Part shown: positions 45,387 to 54,059 of the stretch, one piece after another
How the letters are laid out: every line of letters begins with the position of its first letter
How positions within the stretch are numbered: the stretch's first letter is position 1
Source: CAWCDJ01 sp963794265
GTDB taxonomy: Bacteria > Acidobacteriota > Terriglobia > Bryobacterales > Bryobacteraceae
Assembly (NCBI GenBank): GCA_963794265.1
Contig: CAWCDJ010000005.1
Location: 620,001 to 684,000 of the forward strand
Reading direction: 5' to 3'
DNA: 64,000 nucleotides
Program-made: the position numbers and the translations under genes
Notes under the pieces: generated by a model
Databases searched by the model: none
The model's input: the letters and a program-made list of their open reading frames with translations, nothing else
Told to the model about the DNA's origin: nothing

Positions 45387-47032
45387 CCCGGAGAACGTTC
45401 CTTCTGGGCGCCGCTCCGCTGCTGGCAACCGCGGATGGGCCGGGCTTCCGGCTGACCGACGTGACCGGCGCGGCGGGCGTTCTCTTCCACCACAACAGCG
45501 GGGCCTTCGGCGCTAAATACCTGCCCGAGACCATGGGGCCGGGCTGCGCCTTCCTCGATTACGATGCCGATGGCTGGCTGGACATTCTGCTGGTGAACGG
45601 CACGAACTGGCCGGGCCGCGCGGGCGCTAAAAGCACCATGCGGCTCTACCGGAACAATCGCAACGGCACGTTCACCGACGTCACCGAGCGTGCCGGACTG
45701 GCGGTCGAAATGTACGGGATGGGGGTGGCGGTCGGCGATTACGACAACGACGGCTTTCCCGACCTGCTGATCACCGCGGTGGGCCAGAACCGGCTGTTCC
45801 ACAACAATGGCAAGGGCCGTTTCATCGACGTGACCGAAAAGGCCGGGCTGGGCGGGCGCCGATCCTTCAGCACGTCGGCCCTGTGGTTCGACTACGACCG
45901 CGACGGCCTGCTCGACCTGCTGGTCTGCAACTACGTGAAGTGGTCTCCGGAGCACGACGTGTTTTGCAGCGTGGACGGCAGGCACAAGTCGTACTGCACG
46001 CCGGAAGCGTACCACGGCGAGACCTGCTGGCTTTTCCGCAATCGCGGCAACGGCACGTTCGAAGATGTAACCGCGCGCAGCGGCATTTTCGACAGCAGCT
46101 CGAAATCGCTGGGCGCGGCCATGCTGGATTACGACCGCGACGGTTGGCCCGACCTGTTCGTGGCCAACGACACCCAGCCCAACAAGCTCTACCACAACCT
46201 GCGCAACGGCACGTTCGAAGAAGTGGCGGTGCACGCGGGGGTGGCCTTCAGCGAAGACGGAAAAGCGCGCGCGGGGATGGGCGTGGATGCCGGCGACTTT
46301 GAGAATTCCGGCGTGGAGGGGATCGCCATCACTAATTTCGACAACGAAATGATGGCGCTCTACCGCTCCACGGCCGGCGGCGGCTTCACCGACGTGGCGG
46401 AGCGCACCGGAATCGGGCAGGCCTCGCGCTCCAGCCTCGGTTTCGGATGCGCGTTTCTCGATGTCGACCTGGACGGCTGGCTGGACCTGGTGGCGGTGAA
46501 CGGGCATATCGACGAGACGGTGCGTCGGATTCGCGGCAATGTGGGCTACGCGCAGCCGCCGCACGTGTTCCTGAACGGAGGAAACCGCCATTTCCGCGAC
46601 GTGGCCTCCCAGGTGGGAGCGAATTTCGACAAGCCGAAAGTCGCGCGCGGCCTGGCCTGCGGCGATTTCGACCGCGATGGCGACCTGGACCTGTTGGTCA
46701 CCACCAACCAGGGCCCCGCCTACCTCTACCGCAACGATGTGACCTCGGGCAACCGCTCGCTGCGGGTGCGGCTCACCGGCACGAAATCGAATCGCGATGC
46801 CATCGGCGCGGTCGCCCGGTTCTACGGCCCGGAAGGAACCCAGGCGCGCATGGTGCGCAGCGGGTCGAGCTATCTTTCGCAATCGGAACTGACGCTCACG
46901 TTCGGCCTGGGGCGCCGCACCGTGGCCCCGCGGCTCGAAATCGAATGGCCGAGCGGCGCGAAACAGGAGTTCCGCAACCTGGCCGCCGGGTCGTACCATC
47001 TGATCGAGGGCAGCAAGCCCACGGCGGGGTAG
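45383..47032 (+). CDS. Tat-exported CRTAC1-like FG-GAP protein with ASPIC/UnbV domain
   Basis: This 549-residue paralogue of the protein at 35852 shares the order of FG-GAP repeats (LDYDADGWLD, GDYDNDGFPD, FDYDRDGLLD, LDYDRDGWPD, FDRDGDLD) and the SYCTPE segment. It also shares the C-terminal UnbV domain (SNRDAIGAVARF...RSGSSYLSQSE...IEWPSG). Its leader differs: TRRTFLLGAAPLLAT is a twin-arginine signal, implying export in folded form. It begins at a GTG overlapping the response regulator stop (GTGA). This tight coupling to a two-component system is unusual for a surface protein. Confidence 0.85.
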   Translation: MTRRTFLLGAAPLLATADGPGFRLTDVTGAAGVLFHHNSGAFGAKYLPETMGPGCAFLDYDADGWLDILLVNGTNWPGRAGAKSTMRLYRNNRNGTFTDVTERAGLAVEMYGMGVAVGDYDNDGFPDLLITAVGQNRLFHNNGKGRFIDVTEKAGLGGRRSFSTSALWFDYDRDGLLDLLVCNYVKWSPEHDVFCSVDGRHKSYCTPEAYHGETCWLFRNRGNGTFEDVTARSGIFDSSSKSLGAAMLDYDRDGWPDLFVANDTQPNKLYHNLRNGTFEEVAVHAGVAFSEDGKARAGMGVDAGDFENSGVEGIAITNFDNEMMALYRSTAGGGFTDVAERTGIGQASRSSLGFGCAFLDVDLDGWLDLVAVNGHIDETVRRIRGNVGYAQPPHVFLNGGNRHFRDVASQVGANFDKPKVARGLACGDFDRDGDLDLLVTTNQGPAYLYRNDVTSGNRSLRVRLTGTKSNRDAIGAVARFYGPEGTQARMVRSGSSYLSQSELTLTFGLGRRTVAPRLEIEWPSGAKQEFRNLAAGSYHLIEGSKPTAG

Positions 47033-47061
47033 GTCAGCACGCGGCCTGTTCCGGGCGGCGC

Positions 47062-47067
47062 GATAAT
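47062..47067 (+). promoter_or_regulatory. -10-like box 7 nt before rmuC
   Basis: GATAAT is followed by seven A/T-rich bases and the ATG at 47075, with no Shine-Dalgarno sequence. It fits a leaderless start. Confidence 0.4.
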
Positions 47068-47074
47068 AAAAATT

Positions 47075-48220
47075 ATGTCAAACATTCTGCCGGTGTTGTG
47101 TTTTCTCGCCGGATTTGCCCTGGCCTGGCTGGTGATACGTTCCAAGCGGCATGAGGCCGAAGCGGCGTTCCGCGCACTCTCGGCCGAGGCTCTCGGCCGC
47201 AATAACCAGGCATTCCTCGACCTGGCCAAAGCTTCGCTCGGCGAGACCCGGCAGGCCGCCCGCGGAGATCTGGAACTCCGTGAGCGCGCGATCCAGGAGA
47301 TGGTCACTCCGCTGCGCGAATCGCTCGACCGGGTGGACGCCAAAATCCAGGACCTGGAGAAAACCCGGGCGGGCGCCTACGCGGGGCTCCAGGAACAGGT
47401 GCGCAACCTGCTCGAAAGCCAGACCGAACTGCGTACGGAAACCGGCCGGCTGGTGACGGCCTTGAGAACGCCGCACGTGCGCGGCCGCTGGGGGGAGATC
47501 CAATTGCGCCGCGTGGTCGAAATGTCGGGAATGCTGGACCACTGCGACTTCGTGACCCAGGCCACCGTGGATGGGGCGGAGGGCCGCCTCAGGCCCGATC
47601 TCGTGGTGCGCCTGCCCGCGGGCAAGACGGTGGTGGTGGACGCCAAGACGCCGCTCGACGGCTACCTGAGCGCGATCGAGGCGGCCGACGAACCGGCGCG
47701 CCGCGCACGAATGGCGGATCACGCGCGCCAGGTCCGCACCCACATGTCGGCTCTGGGGCGGAAATCGTACTGGGAGCAGTTCGAACAGGCCCCGGAATTC
47801 GCCGTGTTGTTCCTGCCGGGAGAGTGCTTCTTCAGCGCCGCGCTCGAAAGCGATCCGGCCCTGATCGAGTTCGGGGTGGACCAGAACGTCATTCTGGCAA
47901 CCCCGACCACGTTGATCGCGCTGCTGCGCGCCGTGGCCTATGGCTGGAGGCAAGAGAGGCTGGCGCAGAACGCCGCCGAGATCAGCGCGCTGGGAAAAGA
48001 CCTGTTCAAGCGGCTCTCCGACATGGGCGACCACTGGAACAAAGTGGGCCGGAGCCTGGAGCGGGCCGTGGAGGCCTACAACGGCGCCGTGGGCTCGTTC
48101 GAGAGCCGGGTCATGGTGAGCGCCCGGAAATTCGCCGAGTTGAAAACCACGCCGCTCGGAGTGGAGATCGCGCCGCTCGAGCCGGTCGAAACCAGCGTGC
48201 GGACGCTCGAGGCCGGGTAG
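47075..48220 (+). CDS. rmuC: DNA recombination protein RmuC
   Basis: This 381-residue protein has an N-terminal membrane helix (LPVLCFLAGFALAWLVI) and a coiled-coil region. The RmuC domain is a PD-(D/E)xK-like nuclease fold: GRWGEIQLRRVVEMSGM, LRPDLVVRLP and VVVDAKTPLDGYL carry the expected E, D and K residues. RmuC limits inversions at short repeats. Length and motifs are typical. It follows the CRTAC1 gene by 42 bases. Confidence 0.93.
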   Translation: MSNILPVLCFLAGFALAWLVIRSKRHEAEAAFRALSAEALGRNNQAFLDLAKASLGETRQAARGDLELRERAIQEMVTPLRESLDRVDAKIQDLEKTRAGAYAGLQEQVRNLLESQTELRTETGRLVTALRTPHVRGRWGEIQLRRVVEMSGMLDHCDFVTQATVDGAEGRLRPDLVVRLPAGKTVVVDAKTPLDGYLSAIEAADEPARRARMADHARQVRTHMSALGRKSYWEQFEQAPEFAVLFLPGECFFSAALESDPALIEFGVDQNVILATPTTLIALLRAVAYGWRQERLAQNAAEISALGKDLFKRLSDMGDHWNKVGRSLERAVEAYNGAVGSFESRVMVSARKFAELKTTPLGVEIAPLEPVETSVRTLEAG

Positions 48221-48234
48221 CGCCGAAAAACTCG

Positions 48235-48240
48235 GATAAT
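48235..48240 (+). promoter_or_regulatory. -10-like box 6 nt before the 50-residue zinc-ribbon gene
   Basis: GATAAT is followed by GGCGGT and the ATG at 48247. The intervening GGCGG could be a very close ribosome site, but the spacing is too short for normal use, so a leaderless start is plausible. Confidence 0.3.
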
Positions 48241-48246
48241 GGCGGT

Positions 48247-48399
48247 ATGCCCGAACCCGAGCAGGCCCCCGCCGAATTCTACTGCCCTACCTGTGCGAAG
48301 GCTGTGGACGATCCGCTGGTTTGCGGCGATTGCCATGCCCTGATCTGCCGCGTCTGCGGTACGCCGCTCGAACGCATCGACGATCTGGGCATCGGCTGA
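48247..48399 (+). CDS. 50-residue zinc-ribbon protein
   Basis: This tiny protein contains three Cys-x-x-Cys pairs (CPTC, CGDC, CRVC) in 50 residues, enough for one zinc ribbon plus an extra pair, with an acidic N-terminus. The composition and spacing are clearly coding-like, and a candidate -10 box stands 6 bases upstream. I do not know its partner. It lies between rmuC and a convergent small membrane protein. Confidence 0.65.
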   Translation: MPEPEQAPAEFYCPTCAKAVDDPLVCGDCHALICRVCGTPLERIDDLGIG

Positions 48400-48418
48400 C
48401 CCGCTCTGCGTGACCGGC

Positions 48419-48652
48419 CTACCAGGGCGAATTCATCCCCACCAGAAACCCGCCCACGACGACCATAAGCGCGCTCCACCAGAGGTCCGCATGCAGGTTC
48501 TCGAGCGCCACCGCGTGAGCCGGCGGGAAAAACAATGCCCACATCCCGGCGCCCATTACCATGAATCCGTAAACGATCACCAGCAGTCCGATAAAGAACC
48601 AAATCGGAATCCGCTGTTTGCCATCCGGGTGCATACCCAATTCGATTGTCAC
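48419..48652 (-). CDS. Small two-span membrane protein
   Basis: This 77-residue protein has two hydrophobic helices (IPIWFFIGLLVIVYGFMVMG and LWWSALMVVVGGFLVGM) joined by a short loop. The start is a GTG at 48652 without a clear ribosome site; an ATG at 48634 is an alternative. It is divergent from the STAS gene with 23 bases between them. The pattern resembles small conserved acidobacterial membrane proteins of unknown role. Confidence 0.6.
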   Translation of the reverse strand: MTIELGMHPDGKQRIPIWFFIGLLVIVYGFMVMGAGMWALFFPPAHAVALENLHADLWWSALMVVVGGFLVGMNSPW

Positions 48653-48675
48653 ATAATGATCGGCGGAGGTATTTG

Positions 48676-49050
48676 ATGAGCCTGAAGGTAAGCGTGCGCC
48701 AGTCCGGTGACGTTTCCATCGTCGATCTGGCCGGCCGCATCACCCTGGGCGACGGTTCCGGGCAGGTGCGGGCCACAATCAAGGAGTTGGTAAGCTCAGG
48801 ACACAAGAACATCCTCGTCAATCTCAAGGAGGTCGGCTATATCGATAGCGCCGGGCTGGGGGAGTTGGTCGGCGCATACGCCACGGTCACCAACGTCCAG
48901 GGCAATATCAAGCTGCTGAATCCTCAGGCCAAGGTGCACGACCTGCTGCAGATCACCAAGCTCTACACGGTGTTTGTCGCATTCGACGACGAGCAGGAGG
49001 CCCTTCGCAGCTTCGCCTCGGCGGCCGGCGGCGGGCGGCTGTTTCTCTGA
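48676..49050 (+). CDS. STAS-domain anti-sigma factor antagonist
   Basis: This 124-residue protein is a single STAS domain of the SpoIIAA/RsbV type. The phosphorylatable serine is S58 in VGYIDSAGLGEL. In such partner-switching systems the unphosphorylated form binds an anti-sigma kinase and frees a sigma factor. No RsbW-like kinase or PP2C phosphatase gene is nearby. GGAGG lies 6 bases before the ATG at 48676, which decides this start over one 30 bases upstream. Confidence 0.9.
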   Translation: MSLKVSVRQSGDVSIVDLAGRITLGDGSGQVRATIKELVSSGHKNILVNLKEVGYIDSAGLGELVGAYATVTNVQGNIKLLNPQAKVHDLLQITKLYTVFVAFDDEQEALRSFASAAGGGRLFL

Positions 49051-49060
49051 GCGCTTCCTG

Positions 49061-50176
49061 TCAGGCGCCCGGCTCCCGCCGCGCCACCCGGGACACTGCG
49101 TTGACCAATTTGCGATAGGGAATGTCTTCCCAGGTATCGAAGGCCAGCCATTCGCCGTCGCGCCAACTCGAGTAAAACCAGCGCGCCAGAAGCGCGAGGT
49201 ACTCCTGTCGTTCCCGCATGGCCAGGCTGTGCGGTTCGACCGCCGCGAATGTTTCACGGAGTCTCCTGTCGAGCGAGACTGTTTTACCTTCGTGCACCTC
49301 GAAGCTGAAGCGTTCGGGCGCCTGCCAGTAGCCTCCGCGCACCGGCCAAAGTTCCACCGCGTCCGCCTGAAGCGACCGTGTGACCGCGACGCCGGCCAGA
49401 TGGTCGATTTCGCGCGCCAGTTCGTCGCGAAGCCGAAGCACTTCCTGCACCTTTTCGAGGCGTTTGTGCTGGCGGGCGGCTTCTTCGAACCGCATTTCCT
49501 CGCTTAGCCGGTCGCGCGAATGCTCGATGGCGCCGGCCAGCGATTGTCCGTCGGTTCTCAGGAACTCCACCACCCGCGCCGCCTCGTGGCCGTATTCCTC
49601 CGGCCCGACCACCTGCTGGCATGGCCGCAGGCACATCCCCATCTCGCCGTAGATGCAGCCGGGATGCTCGGGCGAAGGCTCCAGGTCTTCCTGGCATCGG
49701 CGTAGTTGGAACAGGTCCAGGAACTGCGACTCGAAGCGTTCGGCCGACGCGCGGGAACGGAACGGGCCGTAGTACAAAGCCGGCGTGCGGGAGAGTTGCG
49801 TGGTGATATGGCTGCGCGGATATTCGTTGCCGAGCACGATCTTGACATACGGCGGCATGCGCAGATTCAGCAGTTCCAGGTACCTGTCGGGAAAGCGGCG
49901 GCGCGCCTCTTCGTAGAGGACCACGCTCGATTCGAAAGCCGAACCCGTCAGCCGGTACTCGATGCGCTTCACCGTGTGCCGCAGGTTCAGCAGGCGAGAG
50001 GGTCTCTCGCGCTCTTTGAGCAGGCGCAGAAGCCGCCGGCGGAGCAGATTGGTTTTCGAGAGGTACGGCTCGCCCTCCGCCGGCCACAGAAGGAACACCG
50101 CCGGGCGATTGGGCAACGCTTCGATGGCGGTGTCGAGCCCAGCCAGGTCGGCGGCAATTTCGATGACGCGGCTCAC
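49061..50176 (-). CDS. UvrC-like protein with Fe-S ligands but no nuclease half
   Basis: This 371-residue protein aligns with the N-terminal part of excinuclease UvrC. The GIY-YIG region is degenerate (PAVFLLWPAEGEPYLSKTNLL in place of the G-V-Y and Y-[VI]-GKA boxes). It retains the UvrC iron-sulfur ligand pattern (LRRC, then PGC, seven residues, C, three residues, C). A UVR motif for UvrB binding (EEMRFEEAARQHKRLEKVQ) follows. The RNase-H-like 5' nuclease and helix-hairpin-helix domains of UvrC are absent. It may modulate UvrB or have a new role. Its start overlaps the upstream aldo/keto reductase stop (ATGA). Confidence 0.8.
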   Translation of the reverse strand: MSRVIEIAADLAGLDTAIEALPNRPAVFLLWPAEGEPYLSKTNLLRRRLLRLLKERERPSRLLNLRHTVKRIEYRLTGSAFESSVVLYEEARRRFPDRYLELLNLRMPPYVKIVLGNEYPRSHITTQLSRTPALYYGPFRSRASAERFESQFLDLFQLRRCQEDLEPSPEHPGCIYGEMGMCLRPCQQVVGPEEYGHEAARVVEFLRTDGQSLAGAIEHSRDRLSEEMRFEEAARQHKRLEKVQEVLRLRDELAREIDHLAGVAVTRSLQADAVELWPVRGGYWQAPERFSFEVHEGKTVSLDRRLRETFAAVEPHSLAMRERQEYLALLARWFYSSWRDGEWLAFDTWEDIPYRKLVNAVSRVARREPGA

Positions 50177-51147
50177 TGGTAAAGCCGCAAGTACTGGTCG
50201 GGCGGTACCGGCGGCGATTTCGCGATCTCCAGGTTCTCGAGCACGTGTTCCGGCCGGCTCATTCCCACGAGCGCGGCAGCGATTCCGGGAGTTGAGCGCG
50301 TGAACTGGATGGCGCGCTGCGCGTCCGTGTCGAGACCCGGCAGCAGTTTCTGAACCTCGTCCGGCATGTGGCCGAGCACCTGCGCCTGCATCAGGGTAGC
50401 CGAAGCCACCACCGCGATTCCCAGGCCGGCGGCCGCTGAAAGTACGCTGTCCGGGCGGTCCACATAGGCCTCGACCATCCCCAGGCTGAACGGCAACTGG
50501 AGGAACCGGAAGCGGTGGTCGGCGCCGCCCTCCTCTTTGGCAATCTGCGCCAGCCGCTGCAGGTTCAAGGCATCTTTCTTGCGGAATCCGTCCCAGGTGG
50601 CCGCGCCATAGCGCCGGATTTTCTGCCGGTCCGCCATCTTCTCCAAGTGCGCGAAGGCGCGGCGGATGCGGCTTTCGAAGTCTTCGCGCGCGTGGAACCC
50701 GAGTTGCGTCTCGGGATTGTGCAGGTAGAACACGTCGATCGTGTCCACCCCCAGGTTGGCCCGGCTGCGATCGATCTGATCTTCGAGGAAGCGCGGCGCC
50801 ATCGAGTGCATTCCGCCGGCCACGTCATCCGGCCTGAGGAAGGAAGGCACGGCCCCCGGCGTCAGAAATCCGGCCTTGGTGCAGACCACGATTTCATCCC
50901 GCTGCAGGTGTTCGAGCGCCTTCCCGATGTCGCGCTCGGATTGCTGATTGCGGTAGTTAATGGCGGTATCGAAGAAATTGATGCCGCCCTGCCCGGCGAC
51001 AATCAGAGCTTCTACGCTGGCATCCAGATAGGTTCCAATGCCAAGCGTAGAGACCTTGAGATCGAAGACGGTACGGTAGAACCCCGCGGCCATAAAGTCG
51101 TGGCGGCTATTGACGTATCGTCCGGTTCCTTCTGCCGTCGCGTACAC
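50173..51147 (-). CDS. Aldo/keto reductase
   Basis: This 324-residue TIM-barrel NADPH oxidoreductase keeps the catalytic tetrad D60, Y65, K91 and H143 (NFFDTAINYR, VVCTKAGF, VFYLHNPE). It lacks a signal peptide. Members reduce aldehydes and ketones or convert sugars; no specific substrate is evident. It starts 2 bases after the thrS stop and its own stop overlaps the UvrC-like gene, so thrS-AKR-uvrC-like form one transcript. Confidence 0.87.
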   Translation of the reverse strand: MYATAEGTGRYVNSRHDFMAAGFYRTVFDLKVSTLGIGTYLDASVEALIVAGQGGINFFDTAINYRNQQSERDIGKALEHLQRDEIVVCTKAGFLTPGAVPSFLRPDDVAGGMHSMAPRFLEDQIDRSRANLGVDTIDVFYLHNPETQLGFHAREDFESRIRRAFAHLEKMADRQKIRRYGAATWDGFRKKDALNLQRLAQIAKEEGGADHRFRFLQLPFSLGMVEAYVDRPDSVLSAAAGLGIAVVASATLMQAQVLGHMPDEVQKLLPGLDTDAQRAIQFTRSTPGIAAALVGMSRPEHVLENLEIAKSPPVPPDQYLRLYQ

Positions 51148-51149
51148 GG

Positions 51150-53084
51150 CTACTCCGTGGTGGCTTTGCTCTCGATCAGCTCGCGAATCCCGGCCAGAAA
51201 TTCCTCTACGCTCGTGACGCCCTGGTCTCCGTGCTTGCGATTGCGCACGGCAATCTGGCCGCCCTGCTGCTCGCGGTCACCTACCACCAGCATAAACGGT
51301 ATCTTCTGCAGTTGAGCTTCGCGGATCTTCAAATTCACTTTCTCGGCCCGCTCATCCACCGAGGAACGGATTCCCGCCGCCTCCAGTTGCTTGTGGATAG
51401 TCCGCGCGTATTCGGTCTGGCGATCCGTGATCGGCAGCACAATGGCCTGGACCGGTGCCAGCCAGACGGGGAATGCGCCCGCGTAGTGCTCAATCAGGAT
51501 TCCGAAAAAGCGTTCGATGGAGCCGTAAAGAGCGCGATGCACCATCAGCGGCTGGTGTTTCTGTCCGTCTTCCCCGACGTACTCGAGCTCAAACCGCCGC
51601 GGCAGTGTGAAATCGAACTGCACGGTGGAAAGCTGCCATGGCCGGCCGATCGCATCCACCAGTTTGACGTCGATCTTCGGCCCGTAGAAAGCGGCCTCGT
51701 CCGGCATCAGCTTCACCTTCATGTTGAGCCGCTCGGTGGCGCGGCGCAGGGCATTTTCGCCGATCTGCCACTGCTCGGCCGAGCCGTCGTATTTTCCGCT
51801 CTTGCCGCCGTCCCACGTGGAAAGCTCGGCCTCGTATTTGTCGAAGCCATAGGCCGCCAGGGTGTCGATGGCAAACTGCAGGCAGGCCACCACCTCGTCT
51901 TCAATCTGGTCGGACGTGCAGAAGATATGTGCGTCGTCCTGCGTGAATCCGCGCACCCGGAACAGGCCGTTGAGCACACCCGACCGCTCGTAGCGGTAAA
52001 CCGTGCCGAGTTCGCCCAGCCGGACGGGTAGGTCGCGATAGCTGTGCTGCCGGTCCTTAAAGATCAGGATGTGAAACGGACAGTTCATCGGCTTGAGCTG
52101 GTACTCGGCGTCGTCCAACTCCATGCGGGAGAACATGTTCGAGACGTAGAAATTCGCGTGGCCGGAGGTTTTCCACAGGTCGAAGCGCGCTACGTGCGGG
52201 GTGTAGACCAGCGAGTAGCCGCGTTTCAGGTACTGGTCGCGCATCCAGTCTTCGAGCTGTTTACGGATAATGCCGCCCTTCGGGTGGAAGAAGATCAGCC
52301 CCGGACCGGCCAGTTCCTGAATGCTGAACAGGTCGAGTTCTCTGCCCAGCTTGCGGTGGTCGCGCTTCTTGGCTTCTTCGACCTGTTTGAGATATGCCTC
52401 CAGGTCTTTCTGGCTGAAAAATGCCGTGCCGTAGATTCGCTGGAGTTGCTTATTGTGTTCGTCGCCCTTCCAGTAGGCTCCGGCGATCGAGAGGAGCTTG
52501 AACGCTTTGATTTTAGAGGTGCTGGGGACGTGCGGGCCGCGGCAGAAATCGATGAAGTGAGGGCCCAGCGTGTATTCGGAAAACACCTCGCCGGCGCGCT
52601 CGCTGATCAGCTCGCATTTCATCCAGGCGTCCCCGTATTTCCGGAGGCCCTCTTCTTTTCGGGTGTAGACCCGTTCATAGGGCAGGTTCCGGGCCTGGAT
52701 TTCCCACATTTTCTTCTCGATTTTCTCGAGATCTTCCGGAGTAAACGGCGTGGCACGGTCGAAATCGTAATAGAAGCCGTTTTCGATCGGCGGCCCGATT
52801 CCGAGCTTGGTTTCCGGGTACAACTCGAGAACGGCGGCGGCCAGCAGGTGGGCGGTCGAGTGGCGGTAGACTTCCAGCGATTCGGGGTCTTTGCCGGTCA
52901 GGATCTGTACGCTCGAATTTGCTTCGATCGGACGTTCCAGATCGTACAATTCTCCGTTGACCCTGGCGACAATCGCGGCTTCCGCCAGCCGGGGGCTGAT
53001 CGATTTGGCAATATCGATGGGCGCCGTTCCTGCTGCCACCGACTGTTTACTGCCGTCGGGCAGGGTGATCTCGATGTTACTCAT
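51150..53084 (-). CDS. thrS: Threonyl-tRNA synthetase
   Basis: This 644-residue class II synthetase has the TGS domain (residues about 1-62), the editing domain (HSTAHLLAAAV and the H-x-x-x-H/C-x-x-x-H zinc-like motif near FIDFCRGPHVPS), the catalytic core with motifs LKPMNCPFH, RYERSGVLNGLFRVRGFTQDD and GSIERFFGILIEH, and a C-terminal anticodon-binding domain. Full length, nothing missing. The upstream region has no obvious T-box or ribosome site. Confidence 0.97.
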   Translation of the reverse strand: MSNIEITLPDGSKQSVAAGTAPIDIAKSISPRLAEAAIVARVNGELYDLERPIEANSSVQILTGKDPESLEVYRHSTAHLLAAAVLELYPETKLGIGPPIENGFYYDFDRATPFTPEDLEKIEKKMWEIQARNLPYERVYTRKEEGLRKYGDAWMKCELISERAGEVFSEYTLGPHFIDFCRGPHVPSTSKIKAFKLLSIAGAYWKGDEHNKQLQRIYGTAFFSQKDLEAYLKQVEEAKKRDHRKLGRELDLFSIQELAGPGLIFFHPKGGIIRKQLEDWMRDQYLKRGYSLVYTPHVARFDLWKTSGHANFYVSNMFSRMELDDAEYQLKPMNCPFHILIFKDRQHSYRDLPVRLGELGTVYRYERSGVLNGLFRVRGFTQDDAHIFCTSDQIEDEVVACLQFAIDTLAAYGFDKYEAELSTWDGGKSGKYDGSAEQWQIGENALRRATERLNMKVKLMPDEAAFYGPKIDVKLVDAIGRPWQLSTVQFDFTLPRRFELEYVGEDGQKHQPLMVHRALYGSIERFFGILIEHYAGAFPVWLAPVQAIVLPITDRQTEYARTIHKQLEAAGIRSSVDERAEKVNLKIREAQLQKIPFMLVVGDREQQGGQIAVRNRKHGDQGVTSVEEFLAGIRELIESKATTE

Positions 53085-53206
53085 AGGGAAATTTCAGCGT
53101 AACACAGACAAACCAGGGGGCTCAGCGATGCGATGGGGAGGGGCATGGGCCCGGGCCATGGACCCGCCGCGCCGCCGCCTTTTTCCGGTATCATAAAAAT
53201 GCACAC

Positions 53207-53827
53207 ATGCCTGTTTCCGATCAGGCCGGAACCGACGAAGCCGTTTTGGTGGCACACTCCCGGGAAGGCGATACACGGGCCTTCGGGGAGTTGGTGCGCC
53301 GCTACGAAGGCAAAGTCTTTCGCCTGGCGCAGCATATCACGCAAAACCGGGAAGACGCCGAAGATGTGCTGCAGGAGTCTTTTCTCAAGGCCTACGAACA
53401 TCTCGATCAATTCAAAGGCGATTCCAAGTTTTATACCTGGATCGTCCGGATCGCGGTCAATCAGGCGCTGATGAAACTGCGGCGCCGGAAGACCAGCAAG
53501 GCGGTTTCGCTCGACGAGCAGATCGACACCGGTGAGGACACCGTGGTGCGCGAAGTCGCCGCCTGGGATGAGGACCCCGAACAGCGCTTCTCCCGCGAGG
53601 AACTTGGTTCGATTCTGGACGAAGCGATCCAGAGCCTGGATCCCCCTTATCGCTCCGTTTTCGTACTCCGCGACATCGAAGAACTGTCGACGGAAGAGAC
53701 GGCCGAAGCCCTGAGCCTTTCGATACCTGCCGTGAAGAGCAGGCTCCTGAGGGCCAGGCTTCAGCTTCGGGAAAAGTTGACGCGCTATTTCAAACGCAAG
53801 GGAGATGATGCCTTTGCTTACTTGTAA
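53207..53827 (+). CDS. ECF-type sigma-70 factor
   Basis: This 206-residue sigma factor has region 2 (FGELVRRYEGKVFRLAQ, DAEDVLQESFLKAYEHLDQF) and region 4 (LDPPYRSVFVLRDIEELSTEE with helix LSIPAVKSRLLRAR), but no region 3, as in the extracytoplasmic-function group. The anti-sigma gene overlaps its last 23 bases, the usual arrangement. TATCAT lies 12 bases before the ATG, and no Shine-Dalgarno sequence is visible. Confidence 0.92.
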   Translation: MPVSDQAGTDEAVLVAHSREGDTRAFGELVRRYEGKVFRLAQHITQNREDAEDVLQESFLKAYEHLDQFKGDSKFYTWIVRIAVNQALMKLRRRKTSKAVSLDEQIDTGEDTVVREVAAWDEDPEQRFSREELGSILDEAIQSLDPPYRSVFVLRDIEELSTEETAEALSLSIPAVKSRLLRARLQLREKLTRYFKRKGDDAFAYL

Positions 53828-54056
53828 AGACTTTTTGAACGAGTTGAGCGATTACCTGGACGAGACGATCGACACAGAGCTCAGGGCGAAGCTGGAAAAG
53901 CATATCACCGAGTGTCCCAACTGCTGGGTTATCGCCGATACTACCAGGAAGACCATCCAGATCTATAAGGGTATGGATCCATACCCGATCCCCGCCGACG
54001 TCGAAGACCGGCTGATGAAGGCCCTCGAGAAAAGAATGGCCGCCCGCCAGCGATAG
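53805..54056 (+). CDS. Zinc-binding anti-sigma factor (zf-HC2)
   Basis: This 83-residue protein contains the zinc-binding anti-sigma motif H33-x3-C37-x2-C40, with C7 as likely fourth ligand. It has no membrane helix, so it is a soluble anti-sigma like RsrA or ChrR-type proteins, which often sense redox changes through zinc release. GGAG immediately precedes the tandem ATG codons; the second at 53808 may be used. It overlaps its cognate sigma gene. Confidence 0.88.
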   Translation: MMPLLTCKDFLNELSDYLDETIDTELRAKLEKHITECPNCWVIADTTRKTIQIYKGMDPYPIPADVEDRLMKALEKRMAARQR

Positions 54057-54059
54057 AAC

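Noticed and set aside
53144..53166. Near-palindrome around CCCGGG in the thrS/sigma intergenic region
   Set aside because: The arms are short and asymmetric by one base, and GC-rich palindromes of this size are common at this base composition.
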